Counted from the first letter of the stretch, positions 7,800 through 16,924 are shown. The stretch: 64,000 nucleotides of DNA from Candidatus Chryseobacterium colombiense (GCA_029203185.1 CP119310.1:3168001-3232000), one strand, 5' to 3'. A program made the numbers and translations. The notes: generated by a model not told the origin, from the letters alone.

Positions 7800-9341
7800 T
7801 TATATTTTTGAAAGTAAATTTCTGAAACTTGTCTTTTCGTCGATAATTCTTCTTAATTCTGATACCGGAACTCTTTCCTGAACCATAGTATCTCTATCTC
7901 GAATTGTTACTGTGTGATCTGTTAAAGAATCGTGGTCGATCGTGATACAGTAAGGCGTACCGATCGCATCCTGTCTTCTGTAACGTTTTCCGATCGCATC
8001 TTTTTCTTCGTAGAATAAGTTAAAATCGTACTTCAGATCGTTGAAGATTTTTTCTGCATATTCTGCTAAACCATCTTTCTTCATTAATGGAAGAATAGCT
8101 GCTTTAATTGGCGCTAAAGCCGGAGGTAAAGATAAAACCGTTCTTTCTGAACCGTCTTCCAATGTTTCGTCTCTTAAACAATGAGAGAAAATAGAAAGGA
8201 ATAGTCTGTCTAAACCTACCGAAGTTTCCACTACATAGGGTACATAGTTTTCATTTCTTTCAGGATCGAAGAACTGAAGTTTTCTGCCAGAGAACTCTTC
8301 ATGAGCCTTCAAATCGAAATCTGTTCTTGAGTGGATACCTTCCAGTTCTTTAAATCCGAATGGGAAATTAAACTCAATATCAGCTGCGGCATTTGCGTAG
8401 TGCGCTAGTTTTTCATGATCGTGGAATCTGTAATTTTCATCACCTAAACCTAACGCTCTATGCCAGTTCAGACGTTTTTGCTTCCACTGCTCATAGAATT
8501 CAAGCTCTGTCCCCGGAGCAACGAAAAACTGCATTTCCATTTGTTCGAATTCTCGCATTCTGAAAATAAACTGCCTTGCAACAATTTCATTTCTAAATGC
8601 TTTTCCGATCTGTGCGATACCAAAAGGAAGTCTGTGACGTGAAGTTTTCTGAACATTCAAAAAGTTAACGAAAATCCCCTGAGCTGTTTCCGGTCTCAAA
8701 TAAAGATCCATTGCAGAATCTGCAGAAGCCCCCAATTTAGTTCCGAACATCAAATTAAATTGTCTTACTTCCGTCCAGTTTTTAGAACCGGTATCCGGAT
8801 CTGCAATTTCCAATTCTTCAATCAAAGCTTTTACATCAGCAAGATCTTCATTTTCTAAAGATTTTGCCAGTCTTGAAAGAATAGCTTCTCTTTTTGCTCT
8901 GTATTCCAATACTTTTGGATTCGTTGCAACAAACTGATCTTTATCGAAAGACTCACCGAATCTCTTCGCTGCTTTTTCGATCTCTTTGTTTTCTTTATCT
9001 TCAATTTTAGCACAGTAATCTTCTACTAAAACGTCCGCTCTGAAACGTTTTTTGGAATCTTTATTATCAATCAATGGATCGTTGAAAGCGTCTACGTGGC
9101 CTGATGCCTTCCATGTTGTAGGGTGCATCAAAATTGCTGAATCAATGCCGACAATATTTTCGTTAAGCTGTACCATCGCTTTCCACCAATATTGTTTGAT
9201 ATTATTTTTTAATTCGGCACCGTTTTGTCCATAATCATAAACAGCGGATAAACCATCGTAGATCTCACTCGAAGGGAAAATAAAACCGTATTCTTTAGCG
9301 TGAGAAATCACTTTCTTGAAAACATCTTCTTGCTTTGCCAT
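7800..9341 (-). CDS. glyS: Glycine--tRNA ligase
   Basis: Class II aminoacyl-tRNA synthetase charging tRNA-Gly, 513 residues, of the single-chain dimeric type used by Bacteroidota, not the alpha2beta2 type. Motif 2 is visible as FRNEIVARQFIFRMREFEQ (about 246-264), motif 3 contains GLDRLFL near 388, and the C-terminal anticodon-binding domain starts near 415. The N-terminus KHAKE..GFIFPSSEIYDGLSAVYDYG is the family signature. The ATG at 9341 is the first before that signature. No T-box-like leader is seen upstream. Confidence 0.97.
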   Translation of the reverse strand: MAKQEDVFKKVISHAKEYGFIFPSSEIYDGLSAVYDYGQNGAELKNNIKQYWWKAMVQLNENIVGIDSAILMHPTTWKASGHVDAFNDPLIDNKDSKKRFRADVLVEDYCAKIEDKENKEIEKAAKRFGESFDKDQFVATNPKVLEYRAKREAILSRLAKSLENEDLADVKALIEELEIADPDTGSKNWTEVRQFNLMFGTKLGASADSAMDLYLRPETAQGIFVNFLNVQKTSRHRLPFGIAQIGKAFRNEIVARQFIFRMREFEQMEMQFFVAPGTELEFYEQWKQKRLNWHRALGLGDENYRFHDHEKLAHYANAAADIEFNFPFGFKELEGIHSRTDFDLKAHEEFSGRKLQFFDPERNENYVPYVVETSVGLDRLFLSIFSHCLRDETLEDGSERTVLSLPPALAPIKAAILPLMKKDGLAEYAEKIFNDLKYDFNLFYEEKDAIGKRYRRQDAIGTPYCITIDHDSLTDHTVTIRDRDTMVQERVPVSELRRIIDEKTSFRNLLSKI

Positions 9342-9493
9342 AATTTTTTTCGTCTGAAGTGCAAAAATAGCAATTTGAATCCCAATTTCATGAGATTCAT
9401 TAAAAAATGCAGTTAATAATAATGCAAATCTACTTTTTATTTTTATTTCGTCTTTTGTTGCGGAGTTTTTGTTGGAATCAAAATAAGAAGCAA

Positions 9494-9604
9494 TCGTTTA
9501 GATTTCTTGGATTTCTTAAGTCTAATTAAGAAAAAGAAATGAATTATAACGCGACGACTTTTGTCGTTTTCAATGGTCATATTTGTCTAAAAGAATCTAA
9601 GCGA
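9494..9604. repeat. Intergenic inverted-repeat element before toxin-like gene
   Basis: Outer 11-bp arms TCGTTTAGATT (9494-9504) and AATCTAAGCGA (9594-9604) pair with one G-T wobble. Inside are two hairpins: TTTCTTAA/TTAAGAAA (9512-9519, 9526-9533) and ACGAC/GTCGT (9554-9558, 9563-9567). The second hairpin overlaps the shared promoter palindrome. The 342-bp gap 9342-9683 otherwise holds no gene. Confidence 0.5.
9548..9585 (+). promoter_or_regulatory. CGAC-N7-GTCG palindrome plus -7-like box before toxin-like gene
   Basis: AACGCGACGACTTTTGTCGT (9548-9567) is followed after exactly 10 bp by CATATTTG (9578-9585), a 7/8 match to TAnnTTTG. Core bases and spacing match the three other copies in the window. 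The toxin-like gene starts at 9684. Confidence 0.6.
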
Positions 9605-9683
9605 GATAGAATTCAACGATTTTGTTCAATCCAAAATTTTCTATTGTGAATAAGTAAATCTAGTAATTAATTAAAAAACATCA

Positions 9684-12176
9684 ATGAACAACAAAAACTA
9701 TTTTAAAGATTATGATGACTTTGATAAAGAAAGTCAAAAAATTCTGTTGGCATTTCAAAAGAAAGTAATTCCAGAATCCCTACAACAAAGCAATTTATCT
9801 ATGCAAAATGTAATATCCGTAGATAAAACAGCCAATATTTCTGAACTTATGGCAAAGGCTACAGAATGGATAACAGATGAATATATTAATTTAGACAAGT
9901 TAATTATTAAAATAAAAGCTGCAAACAGTGGAATAAATGATTATCAATTCGCGTATAATTTTCAGGAGCTAAAAGCCAATGTTCAGAATAAAAGTATTCA
10001 AAATAGGAGTGACGGATTTATCCAGTTAAAAGTTTATAGGAATTCTAAAATTGGAAATGTAAGTGTAAAATGGTCAGATACAAGGATAACTCAACAGATA
10101 GATCAACGCAATAAGAAGATTTATTACAGATTACATTTTTATTATGCAAATAGTTCAGAATTAGCCATTGTTCTCGAAACATCTTGGTATAAGGATTTTA
10201 GAAATTTGAATATATTATTAAATTATGGCGATGTGGATAAATATGAGGCAGATTACAATTATTTTCTTCAAAATTTTGCAACTGTTTTACGGAATGAAAA
10301 AGATGCTGACAGATTGAAATTTATCTATGAAAATATTCCAGAATCTATTATAGAAAAACTTTCTGATAAGCTAGATAATGAAGTCCTTTTTAATCATTTG
10401 GAAATTCTTTCAAAAGATGATGATTCTGATTTGTTTAAGGATAGTAGTGCAGCAGTGATCAAAATTTTTAAGACATTTATAAGACCCGTTCCTATTTTAA
10501 ACTACTTCAGGGAAAATCCTGACAAACTAAACAGGATTTATTATAATTTGGACAAGAATGGAGAATATGACGGAAAGGTGATAAGCAATCGAATGATTCT
10601 GGCTAATATTATGCTTGTTTTTTCGATGTTTGCTAAAAATGCTAAACAAAAGAAAAACATCAAAACATTTACAATCGGAAAAGGCTATAAAGTAAACAGC
10701 AATATTTTAGAAGGTGGAGTTTTTCAGCAGGACGGGGATAAGTATCGAGATACATTTTTCTTGCAACAACAAAAAGAAGAAATAGAGACTCATAATATCC
10801 AAAGTAGCCAAACAATGGGAACTTCTGGCGAGGGTACAAGGATTGTAACAACAGATCTGGATGATGGAGCACAATATCATCCGCTAGATATGATCTATAT
10901 TAAAGATATAAGTGGAGAGAAAGAGGTCTCTTACTTTGTTCCTGCGATTTATTTAAAGGCTTTATCAGATGCTCAGGAATGGGCAGTTGTGCTACAAAAT
11001 ATTCGTATAGCGGCAGATATTGTGGCTGTAATTATAGGTGTACTGACTTTACCGGCAGGAAATCCCTATTTTCTGTTACTTGCTATTGCGGATATTTCTT
11101 TGGCGGGGGCAGATTTAACCATACAGACTTTTAAAGAAGAGATTTTAAAATATGAAGGAGGAAAAGAGTTTTTGGAGACGTGGGAGGAAATTTACCTTGT
11201 TGGGGGAGCTTTAACGGCTGGAGGTTTATTAGTAGGCTTATTTTATAAAATGGGATTAAAACTTCTTACAATTCCTGAAATTATTAAAAATATCAAGTTG
11301 AAGGAAACAATTGCGGCACACATGATAAGTGTTTTATTAGAAGTCAATCTAACTAATTTTGAGAGAGGCTCTGTGAAAATTCTTATCCAGAATACAGAAG
11401 TTGTTATGGCAACAAGTGGCTCTCTTAATGAATACCAAATGCTAAAACTACAAGAAAAAGGAGTCATTCTATTATCAGGTGATGTAAGTAAAGGAAATAA
11501 AATTCGTAAGGAGTATAATTTGTTTTATAATGGCAATATTGTTGCAAAAGGTGATAAAAATTCTTTTTATAAACAAATAAAAGATCTAAAAGGAAGTTAT
11601 GATAAAGGAGATAAGCTTATTGAGGTTCTGGAAGAAATGGAAGATGAAGTCTGGAAATATTTTGATAAAGAATATGCTTCTGGAAATAAATACGAAACAA
11701 AAAAACTAGAAAATATATATACTATTGGTTCTAAAAAGGATTTTGAAAAAGGGGTAAAATATCTAACTAAAAAAGAACGAGAACCCTATGAGATTTTTGT
11801 ACAGCATGATAAGATTGTTGATTTTAATGGAGATTTAGTAGACACTAACGGAAGCATTTCTATTTTAGAGAATGGAGATGTGGTCTCAACAGAATATGCT
11901 ATTTTTGTTATGTCGGAAGAAGGAAATATTTATTTATCAAAAAATTATGCTTTTGGTAAGTTTCATCATTCTTCATTTTTAGCAGGAAAGCCTGTAGCAG
12001 CTGCTGGAGAAATGATAATTGAGAAAGGTATTATTAAAGAAGTGACAGATGGAAGTGGTCATTATAAACCATCTTTAAATTTAGTGAGAAGAAATTTAAA
12101 AGATGAATTATCTAGCAGAGGTTTTTTTGGTTTTATTAACAAAATAGAAGAAATTAAGTTTAATCATGGATTTTAA
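9684..12176 (+). CDS. Putative polymorphic toxin with IQM-like C-terminal domain
   Basis: 830 residues, no Sec signal. Residues 1-400 are not recognised. Two hydrophobic stretches (about 441-480 and 504-530) resemble the membrane-passing middle of secreted bacterial effectors. The last 100 residues carry KFHHSSFLAG (759-768), an AAAGEM turn (774-779) and SGHYKP (791-796). From memory this order, HHSSFLAG then AAG then SGHYRP, is the core of plant IQM calmodulin-binding proteins; its activity is not established. The preceding region (about 640-740) could be a linker or part of the toxin. It overlaps a very AT-rich small gene by 11 bp, the usual toxin-immunity layout. The start at 9684 fits the promoter. 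T6SS, T9SS or other export is unknown. AT-rich codon use unlike glyS or truC hints at transfer. Confidence 0.6.
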   Translation: MNNKNYFKDYDDFDKESQKILLAFQKKVIPESLQQSNLSMQNVISVDKTANISELMAKATEWITDEYINLDKLIIKIKAANSGINDYQFAYNFQELKANVQNKSIQNRSDGFIQLKVYRNSKIGNVSVKWSDTRITQQIDQRNKKIYYRLHFYYANSSELAIVLETSWYKDFRNLNILLNYGDVDKYEADYNYFLQNFATVLRNEKDADRLKFIYENIPESIIEKLSDKLDNEVLFNHLEILSKDDDSDLFKDSSAAVIKIFKTFIRPVPILNYFRENPDKLNRIYYNLDKNGEYDGKVISNRMILANIMLVFSMFAKNAKQKKNIKTFTIGKGYKVNSNILEGGVFQQDGDKYRDTFFLQQQKEEIETHNIQSSQTMGTSGEGTRIVTTDLDDGAQYHPLDMIYIKDISGEKEVSYFVPAIYLKALSDAQEWAVVLQNIRIAADIVAVIIGVLTLPAGNPYFLLLAIADISLAGADLTIQTFKEEILKYEGGKEFLETWEEIYLVGGALTAGGLLVGLFYKMGLKLLTIPEIIKNIKLKETIAAHMISVLLEVNLTNFERGSVKILIQNTEVVMATSGSLNEYQMLKLQEKGVILLSGDVSKGNKIRKEYNLFYNGNIVAKGDKNSFYKQIKDLKGSYDKGDKLIEVLEEMEDEVWKYFDKEYASGNKYETKKLENIYTIGSKKDFEKGVKYLTKKEREPYEIFVQHDKIVDFNGDLVDTNGSISILENGDVVSTEYAIFVMSEEGNIYLSKNYAFGKFHHSSFLAGKPVAAAGEMIIEKGIIKEVTDGSGHYKPSLNLVRRNLKDELSSRGFFGFINKIEEIKFNHGF

Positions 12177-12504
12177 AAATATGGAAGATAAAATAATATC
12201 AGATGCAATACACGCAGCAATCAGTAGAAAAAGACTAAGCCAAATATATACACATAGAGATATGTATAAAAATATTAATTACAGAGATATATCTGATATT
12301 AATATTGACGGAGTTTTAAAAAGTAAAAAAATATTTGAATGGATTATAGAGCATCCTAACTATGATTATAAGGGATTGTTAGAATCTCATTATAGCAATG
12401 AAGAACTTTTTAGATTTTTTAAAATATATTATGAAGATATTATTTATACTTTAAATCGATTTTTTAAAGAAGATTATATTATAAAATATTCAGATTTTGA
12501 ATAA
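12166..12504 (+). CDS. Putative immunity protein for the adjacent toxin-like protein
   Basis: 112-residue cytoplasmic protein, highly charged and rich in Ile, Tyr, Asp and Lys, with no recognisable family. It begins inside the last codons of the 830-residue gene, overlapping by 11 bp. A second ATG at 12181 (MEDK) would remove the overlap. Translational coupling, small size and very high AT content are typical of immunity genes paired with polymorphic toxins. The immunity role is inferred from position only. Confidence 0.55.
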   Translation: MDFKNMEDKIISDAIHAAISRKRLSQIYTHRDMYKNINYRDISDINIDGVLKSKKIFEWIIEHPNYDYKGLLESHYSNEELFRFFKIYYEDIIYTLNRFFKEDYIIKYSDFE

Positions 12505-12636
12505 TTCAAATTTGGGATTGGTAAATTTTTTTCTTACTTTATGAATAGGTGAACTATAGAACTGAATTTAATTTCATTATTGAATTAAATTTTATATGTT
12601 TTTTAATTCTAAAAAGGAGGGTCAATAGAAAATTTC

Positions 12637-12644
12637 TACTTTTG
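12637..12644 (+). promoter_or_regulatory. -7 element giving a near-leaderless truC mRNA
   Basis: TACTTTTG matches TAnnTTTG and lies only 4 bp before the truC ATG (12649), so transcription would start at or next to the start codon. Confidence 0.5.
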
Positions 12645-12648
12645 CACC

Positions 12649-13344
12649 ATGTTAGAAATTCTTTATCGCGATGAACATCTTATTGCCATCAATAAACCCA
12701 GCGGATTATTGGTTCACAAATCCTTTTATGCTGGAGAGGCCGATACGTACGCTATTCAGGAATTGAGAAAACAGATCGGGCAAAAAGTTTATCCCATACA
12801 TCGATTGGACCGGAAAACTTCGGGCGTATTGTTGTTTACTTTAGATAAAGAGACGCTAAGAATTATGAGCGACCAGTTTGCATCAAGAGAAGTTGAGAAG
12901 AAATATATTGCCATTCTTCGTGGTTGGGCAAAGGAAGAAGAAACCATTGATTATGACTTAATTAACGAAAATGAAGTCAAACAAAATGCAGTCACTTATT
13001 ATCATCGTCTGCAGACTTCAGAGATAGATTTACCTTTTTTAAAACATCAGACTTCAAGATATTGTCTGGTAGAAGCGATTCCTGAAACGGGAAGATTTCA
13101 TCAATTGAGGAAACATTTTAAACATATTTTACATCCGATTTTAGGCTGTCGGAAACATGGCTGTAACAAACAGAATAAATTGTGGTTGCACACATTTGGT
13201 ATCAACAAAATGACGCTTCACGCTCATCAATTAATATTTAATCATCCGATTTCTAATGAAAGAATTATGATAAATGCCACTATAGATGATGAGTTTAAAA
13301 GAGTGGGGGATATTTTGAAGTTTGATCTGAGTTCTTATTCTTAA
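12649..13344 (+). CDS. truC: tRNA pseudouridine synthase TruC-like
   Basis: RluA/TruC-family pseudouridine synthase, 231 residues. The catalytic motif HRLDRKTSG (51-59) holds the nucleophilic Asp, and the GRFHQLRKHFKHI stretch (about 151-163) is the conserved RNA-facing motif. No S4 domain is present, which fits TruC, the enzyme for position 65 of tRNAs; the close homology to RluA-type rRNA enzymes leaves the substrate less certain. It starts at the N-terminus typical of the family (LEILYRDEHLIAINKPSGLLVH). Own promoter, with the toxin-like island upstream. Confidence 0.88.
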   Translation: MLEILYRDEHLIAINKPSGLLVHKSFYAGEADTYAIQELRKQIGQKVYPIHRLDRKTSGVLLFTLDKETLRIMSDQFASREVEKKYIAILRGWAKEEETIDYDLINENEVKQNAVTYYHRLQTSEIDLPFLKHQTSRYCLVEAIPETGRFHQLRKHFKHILHPILGCRKHGCNKQNKLWLHTFGINKMTLHAHQLIFNHPISNERIMINATIDDEFKRVGDILKFDLSSYS

Positions 13345-13348
13345 TTTA

Positions 13349-13507
13349 AACGCAAAGATTATTTTTCAAACGTTTTATTTTTAAGATATCAAAAGCAAAT
13401 AAGATTTGCTTCGCGAAGCTTGAAAACATCGCTTCATCAAATCAACTTTGTTGATTAATACTTTGCTCTTCTTGAATACTATATTCTAAAGTTAAAATCT
13501 TTGCGTT
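13349..13507. repeat. Intergenic palindromic element with nested hairpins
   Basis: Perfect outer 12-bp arms AACGCAAAGATT (13349-13360) and AATCTTTGCGTT (13496-13507) enclose three hairpins: AGCAAAT/ATTTGCT (13394-13400, 13404-13410), the self-complementary GCTTCGCGAAGC (13408-13419), and AATCAA/TTGATT near 13439-13456. It fills most of the gap 13345-13646, which has no gene. It resembles a non-coding repetitive palindromic element; copy number elsewhere cannot be seen here. Confidence 0.6.
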
Positions 13508-13623
13508 AAAAAATTCACAGATTTTATAACAGACAGATAAATAATAGTGTTTTATAGATAGCATTTATAATACCTTTTTTCATAAAATATCACGGATCAA
13601 CTTAAGGTTAATTTTAAAATGAG

Positions 13624-13631
13624 TATTTTTG
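13624..13631 (+). promoter_or_regulatory. -7 element before pyrD
   Basis: TATTTTTG matches TAnnTTTG and ends 15 bp before the pyrD ATG at 13647. Confidence 0.45.
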
Positions 13632-13646
13632 TAAAACTTTTTTTCA

Positions 13647-14684
13647 ATGTACAAATCGCTCATTCGTCCAATTCTTTTCAAATTCGATCCTGAAGAAGTC
13701 CATCACTTTACTTTTTCAATGTTAAAGAATTTTGGATTCCTCACTAAATTATTTTTCCCAAAACCTGTTCAAGATAAACGTCTGGAAAGAGAAGTTTTTG
13801 GATTGAAATTTAAAAATCCGGTAGGATTGGCCGCTGGTTTTGATAAAAATGCAGTTTTATTTAATGAACTGGGAGACTTAGGTTTTGGATTTGTAGAAAT
13901 TGGAACGGTAACTCCGAGAGCGCAGGCTGGAAACCCAAAGAAAAGATTATTCAGATTGATTGAAGACGGCGGAATCATCAACAGAATGGGCTTTAATAAT
14001 GATGGACTACAAGCTGCGATTGAAAAACTGAAAGGCAACAAAGGAAAAATCATTATTGGAGGGAACATCGGAAAAAATACAGATACAGCTCCTGAAAACT
14101 ATACACAGGATTACCTGGATTGTTTTGAAGGACTTCATCCTTACGTAGATTATTTCGTGCTGAATGTAAGCTGTCCAAATGTAGGAAGTCACGCTAAATT
14201 GGAAGACGTAGAATATCTTCGCGAACTGATTACTGAAGTTAAAAAGATCAACCAGTCGAAAGCTGTACAGAAGCCGATTTTACTGAAAATAGCTCCGGAT
14301 TTGAATAACAATCAATTAGACGAAATTATTGAACTGATCGCTGAAACGAAAATCGACGGAATTGTAGTTTCCAATACCTCAGTAAACAGGGAAGGGCTGA
14401 AAACATCTCCTGAAGTTCTGGCACAAATTGGAAACGGTGGCTTAAGCGGAAAACCGATTCGTGAGAGAAGTACAAAAATGATCAAATATCTTTCTGATAA
14501 AAGCAACAGAGCATTTCCGATCATCGGAGTGGGCGGAATTCATTCTGCAAAAGACGCGATTGAAAAACTGGACGCAGGCGCAACTTTAGTTCAGCTATAC
14601 ACAGGCTTCATTTATGAAGGTCCGGGACTAATTAATGATATCAATAAAGAGGTTTTAAAAAGAGCAAGCCGTTTACCAAAATAA
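13647..14684 (+). CDS. pyrD: Dihydroorotate dehydrogenase (quinone), class 2
   Basis: FMN enzyme oxidising dihydroorotate to orotate in pyrimidine synthesis, passing electrons to quinone at the inner membrane. 345 residues. The class 2 N-terminal helix (YKSLIRPILFKFDPEEVHHF) is present. The FMN-binding AAGFDKNA (about 63-70), FVEIGTVTP, and the catalytic-Ser segment NVSCPN (about 173-178) follow, and the phosphate-binding GVGGIHS lies near 296. All family features are in place, with no truncation. Followed by a hairpin terminator shared with the converging gene at 14734. Confidence 0.97.
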   Translation: MYKSLIRPILFKFDPEEVHHFTFSMLKNFGFLTKLFFPKPVQDKRLEREVFGLKFKNPVGLAAGFDKNAVLFNELGDLGFGFVEIGTVTPRAQAGNPKKRLFRLIEDGGIINRMGFNNDGLQAAIEKLKGNKGKIIIGGNIGKNTDTAPENYTQDYLDCFEGLHPYVDYFVLNVSCPNVGSHAKLEDVEYLRELITEVKKINQSKAVQKPILLKIAPDLNNNQLDEIIELIAETKIDGIVVSNTSVNREGLKTSPEVLAQIGNGGLSGKPIRERSTKMIKYLSDKSNRAFPIIGVGGIHSAKDAIEKLDAGATLVQLYTGFIYEGPGLINDINKEVLKRASRLPK

Positions 14685-14703
14685 TTTTTAAGAAAATATA
14701 TTT

Positions 14704-14732
14704 AAAAAGAGAGTTTTTTAGCTCTCTTTTTT
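14704..14732. terminator. Bidirectional terminator between pyrD and 14734 gene
   Basis: 10-bp stem AAAAAGAGAG (14704-14713) with CTCTCTTTTT (14722-14731), 8-nt loop. A-rich left and T-rich right flanks suit both directions. Confidence 0.75.
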
Positions 14733-14733
14733 A

Positions 14734-15615
14734 TTATCTCGACTTTGTAACCGAAGCATTTCTCACATCAACCGTCAAAGTATAAGAAGGTGTGTTCGAT
14801 GTTTTTTTTATATTAAATTTCAAAACTTTTGAATCTTTTATCTTCGTTGAAGTAGTGTCGTAAATATTTTCAAGGCAGCTTTCAGTTAGATATTCTTTAA
14901 AATTTTTATAATCCCAATCTTTGGTAAAATATAAAACCCGGTAGCCTTTTTCACCATCACTTGCGCCACACATCCCACAGAAATTAAAATTTGATAATTC
15001 TTCAAAATATAACAAAACCCGATTTCCAGATTTGTCTGAAGCATAAGAAACAAGCTTATTTCCGCCAAGTTTGTTGATGAAATCGTAAGTGTTGATTTTT
15101 TTATTGTTCGGAACGGTTAAGTAATTATTGTAGCGATAAATTCGGATATCTTTTGTGAATAATCTAGCCGAAAGGCTTTTATTTCCCATCAAAAAATTTC
15201 CAGACACATCTTTGCCGGACTGTTTATCTGAGAAAGTTAAAATTTCTTTAGCCTTTAAAGTTTTTGCTATGCTATCGGACTTTTCGACAAGGTCGCGAGA
15301 CATTTTTTCTTTAAAACCTTTAGTGGAGCTTTTTTGCTGATCTCCAAAATTAAAAAGGAACAATTCCCCAAGATTATAAACTCCCGTTAACGGAATTTTC
15401 TTTTTGTATTTATCATAATAATACCAACCTTTCACAAAATGCTGATATTGATCACAATCGATAATTCCATCAAAATCCAGTTGTAAAATAATTGGATTTC
15501 CTGCAATTTCTCCTTTGAAAATTTGAGAAGAATCTATTACTTTTTTTAATTCAACTTTCTGACAGAGGCAAAATGTTAAACCCAAAGAAAATAACAGTGA
15601 GAGTATTTTTTTCAT
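14734..15615 (-). CDS. Exported protein of unknown function
   Basis: 293 residues with signal peptide MKKILSLLFSLGLTFCLC; a Cys at the end of the signal could be a lipid-anchor site but the lipobox is weak. The early mature part, about 35-85, has the pattern FKGEIAGNPIILQLDFDG then KGWYYYDKYKKKIPLTGVY. This is a beta-rich segment seen in uncharacterised Flavobacteriia proteins that sense or mimic ion-pair surfaces; no function is assigned. CGMCG near 205 is a possible metal or disulfide site. Next gene upstream is DUF445 on the same strand, 28 bp away. Confidence 0.7.
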   Translation of the reverse strand: MKKILSLLFSLGLTFCLCQKVELKKVIDSSQIFKGEIAGNPIILQLDFDGIIDCDQYQHFVKGWYYYDKYKKKIPLTGVYNLGELFLFNFGDQQKSSTKGFKEKMSRDLVEKSDSIAKTLKAKEILTFSDKQSGKDVSGNFLMGNKSLSARLFTKDIRIYRYNNYLTVPNNKKINTYDFINKLGGNKLVSYASDKSGNRVLLYFEELSNFNFCGMCGASDGEKGYRVLYFTKDWDYKNFKEYLTESCLENIYDTTSTKIKDSKVLKFNIKKTSNTPSYTLTVDVRNASVTKSR

Positions 15616-15643
15616 GGTTTGGTTGTCGTTTAATTTAAAATTT

Positions 15644-16924
15644 TCAGAGGAAAAAATGCGAAATTGTATAAATAATCAATCCAACCAGTCCGCCAACTAA
15701 AGTCCCATTAACCCTGATGAATTGAAGATCTTTTCCAACTTCCAGCTCCAGTTTTTCGCTTAATTCTTTTCCCTGCCAGTTTCCAACGGTTGAACTGATG
15801 AGGTTTCCGAACTGATGGGTGTTTTTCAGGATATATTTATAAGCGGTTACGCGAATCCAGTGATCGATTTTATTCTGAAGGATTTCGTCAGTTTTTAGGT
15901 TTTGCGAAAATTCGTTCAGATTTTTTGAAATATAATTTTTTAAAGAAGACTGGTCTTCCTGTAATTCTTTTTTCAATGTGTTTTTAATGGAAATCCAGAT
16001 GTCATTTGAATATTCATCAAGTTTATTGCCTTTTAAAAGGTCATTTTTAATGGTTGCAAATTCATCTTCCCACTTCGGATCCTGTTTGAGTTCGTTGGAG
16101 AAATCATAAATTTTTCGGGTAACCAAAGCTCTGATTTCATGGTTGGGATCTTCTTCCACTTCTTTAAAAAAATCTGAAAGTCCGCTCGCAATTTTATCAG
16201 CAATTTTATTGTCAACAAAAGCCGGAATAAAGGAATAGCTTCCTTTTTTTACGCGCTTCTGAATCATTTCGTCATTTTCAAGAATATAATTTTTGATCTG
16301 TGACGAAAGGTTGGTGATGATTTTCTGATGATCGTTTTTGTCTAAAAGATAGGTGATTCCATTTCCGAGAATGACATTTAATTTAATTGTATCCGTCATT
16401 TCCGAAACCTTTTTGCTGATGAAATGGCTTACTTCAGAATCATCAAGCTTGTTTAAAATATCTAAAACAATATCTGAAAGGTTTTTAATTAAGATGTCCT
16501 GGTTTTTTTCTTTTACGAGCCATTCACCTACAAAACCCGAAACTTTTAATTTCTGGATATAAGGACGGATATTCTGAGGTGAGAGAAAATTATTCACTAC
16601 AAAACTTCCCAGATTGTCACCCAGTTTTTCCTTACTGTTTTCAATTAAATTCGTATGTGGAATGGGCAATCCAAGAGGATGACGGAACAGTGCTGTAACC
16701 GCAAACCAATCTGCCAAAGCACCTACCATTGCTGCTTCGGAAAAAGCACGGACGTAACCGATCCAATGAGAATCGTTGGATTTCTGTAGGATCGTGGTCA
16801 TGATAAAAACGGCCGCCATCAACAGAAATAATCCGGTGGCGAATGCTTTATATTTTCTTAACTGTTTTCTTTTGGCTTCATCATTCATATTCTCAAATTT
16901 AGTAAATTTGGGTATGTGATTCAT
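15644..16924 (-). CDS. DUF445 family membrane protein
   Basis: 426 residues. Membrane helices at about 28-46 and at the extreme C-terminus (405-424) flank a long helical periplasmic or cytoplasmic part. The family signature is visible at 62-85 as FSEAAMVGALADWFAVTALFRH, presented in two parts: AAMVGALADWFAV and ALFRHPLGLPIPHT. The family (YjiN-like) is widespread and uncharacterised. Coiled, charged segments dominate residues 130-390. Probably cotranscribed with the exported 14734 gene downstream. Confidence 0.88.
   Translation of the reverse strand: MNHIPKFTKFENMNDEAKRKQLRKYKAFATGLFLLMAAVFIMTTILQKSNDSHWIGYVRAFSEAAMVGALADWFAVTALFRHPLGLPIPHTNLIENSKEKLGDNLGSFVVNNFLSPQNIRPYIQKLKVSGFVGEWLVKEKNQDILIKNLSDIVLDILNKLDDSEVSHFISKKVSEMTDTIKLNVILGNGITYLLDKNDHQKIITNLSSQIKNYILENDEMIQKRVKKGSYSFIPAFVDNKIADKIASGLSDFFKEVEEDPNHEIRALVTRKIYDFSNELKQDPKWEDEFATIKNDLLKGNKLDEYSNDIWISIKNTLKKELQEDQSSLKNYISKNLNEFSQNLKTDEILQNKIDHWIRVTAYKYILKNTHQFGNLISSTVGNWQGKELSEKLELEVGKDLQFIRVNGTLVGGLVGLIIYTISHFFL

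Noticed and set aside
13408..13419. GCTTCGCGAAGC palindrome as a phage attachment site
   Set aside because: No integrase or mobile element is adjacent; it fits better as part of the nested intergenic repeat.
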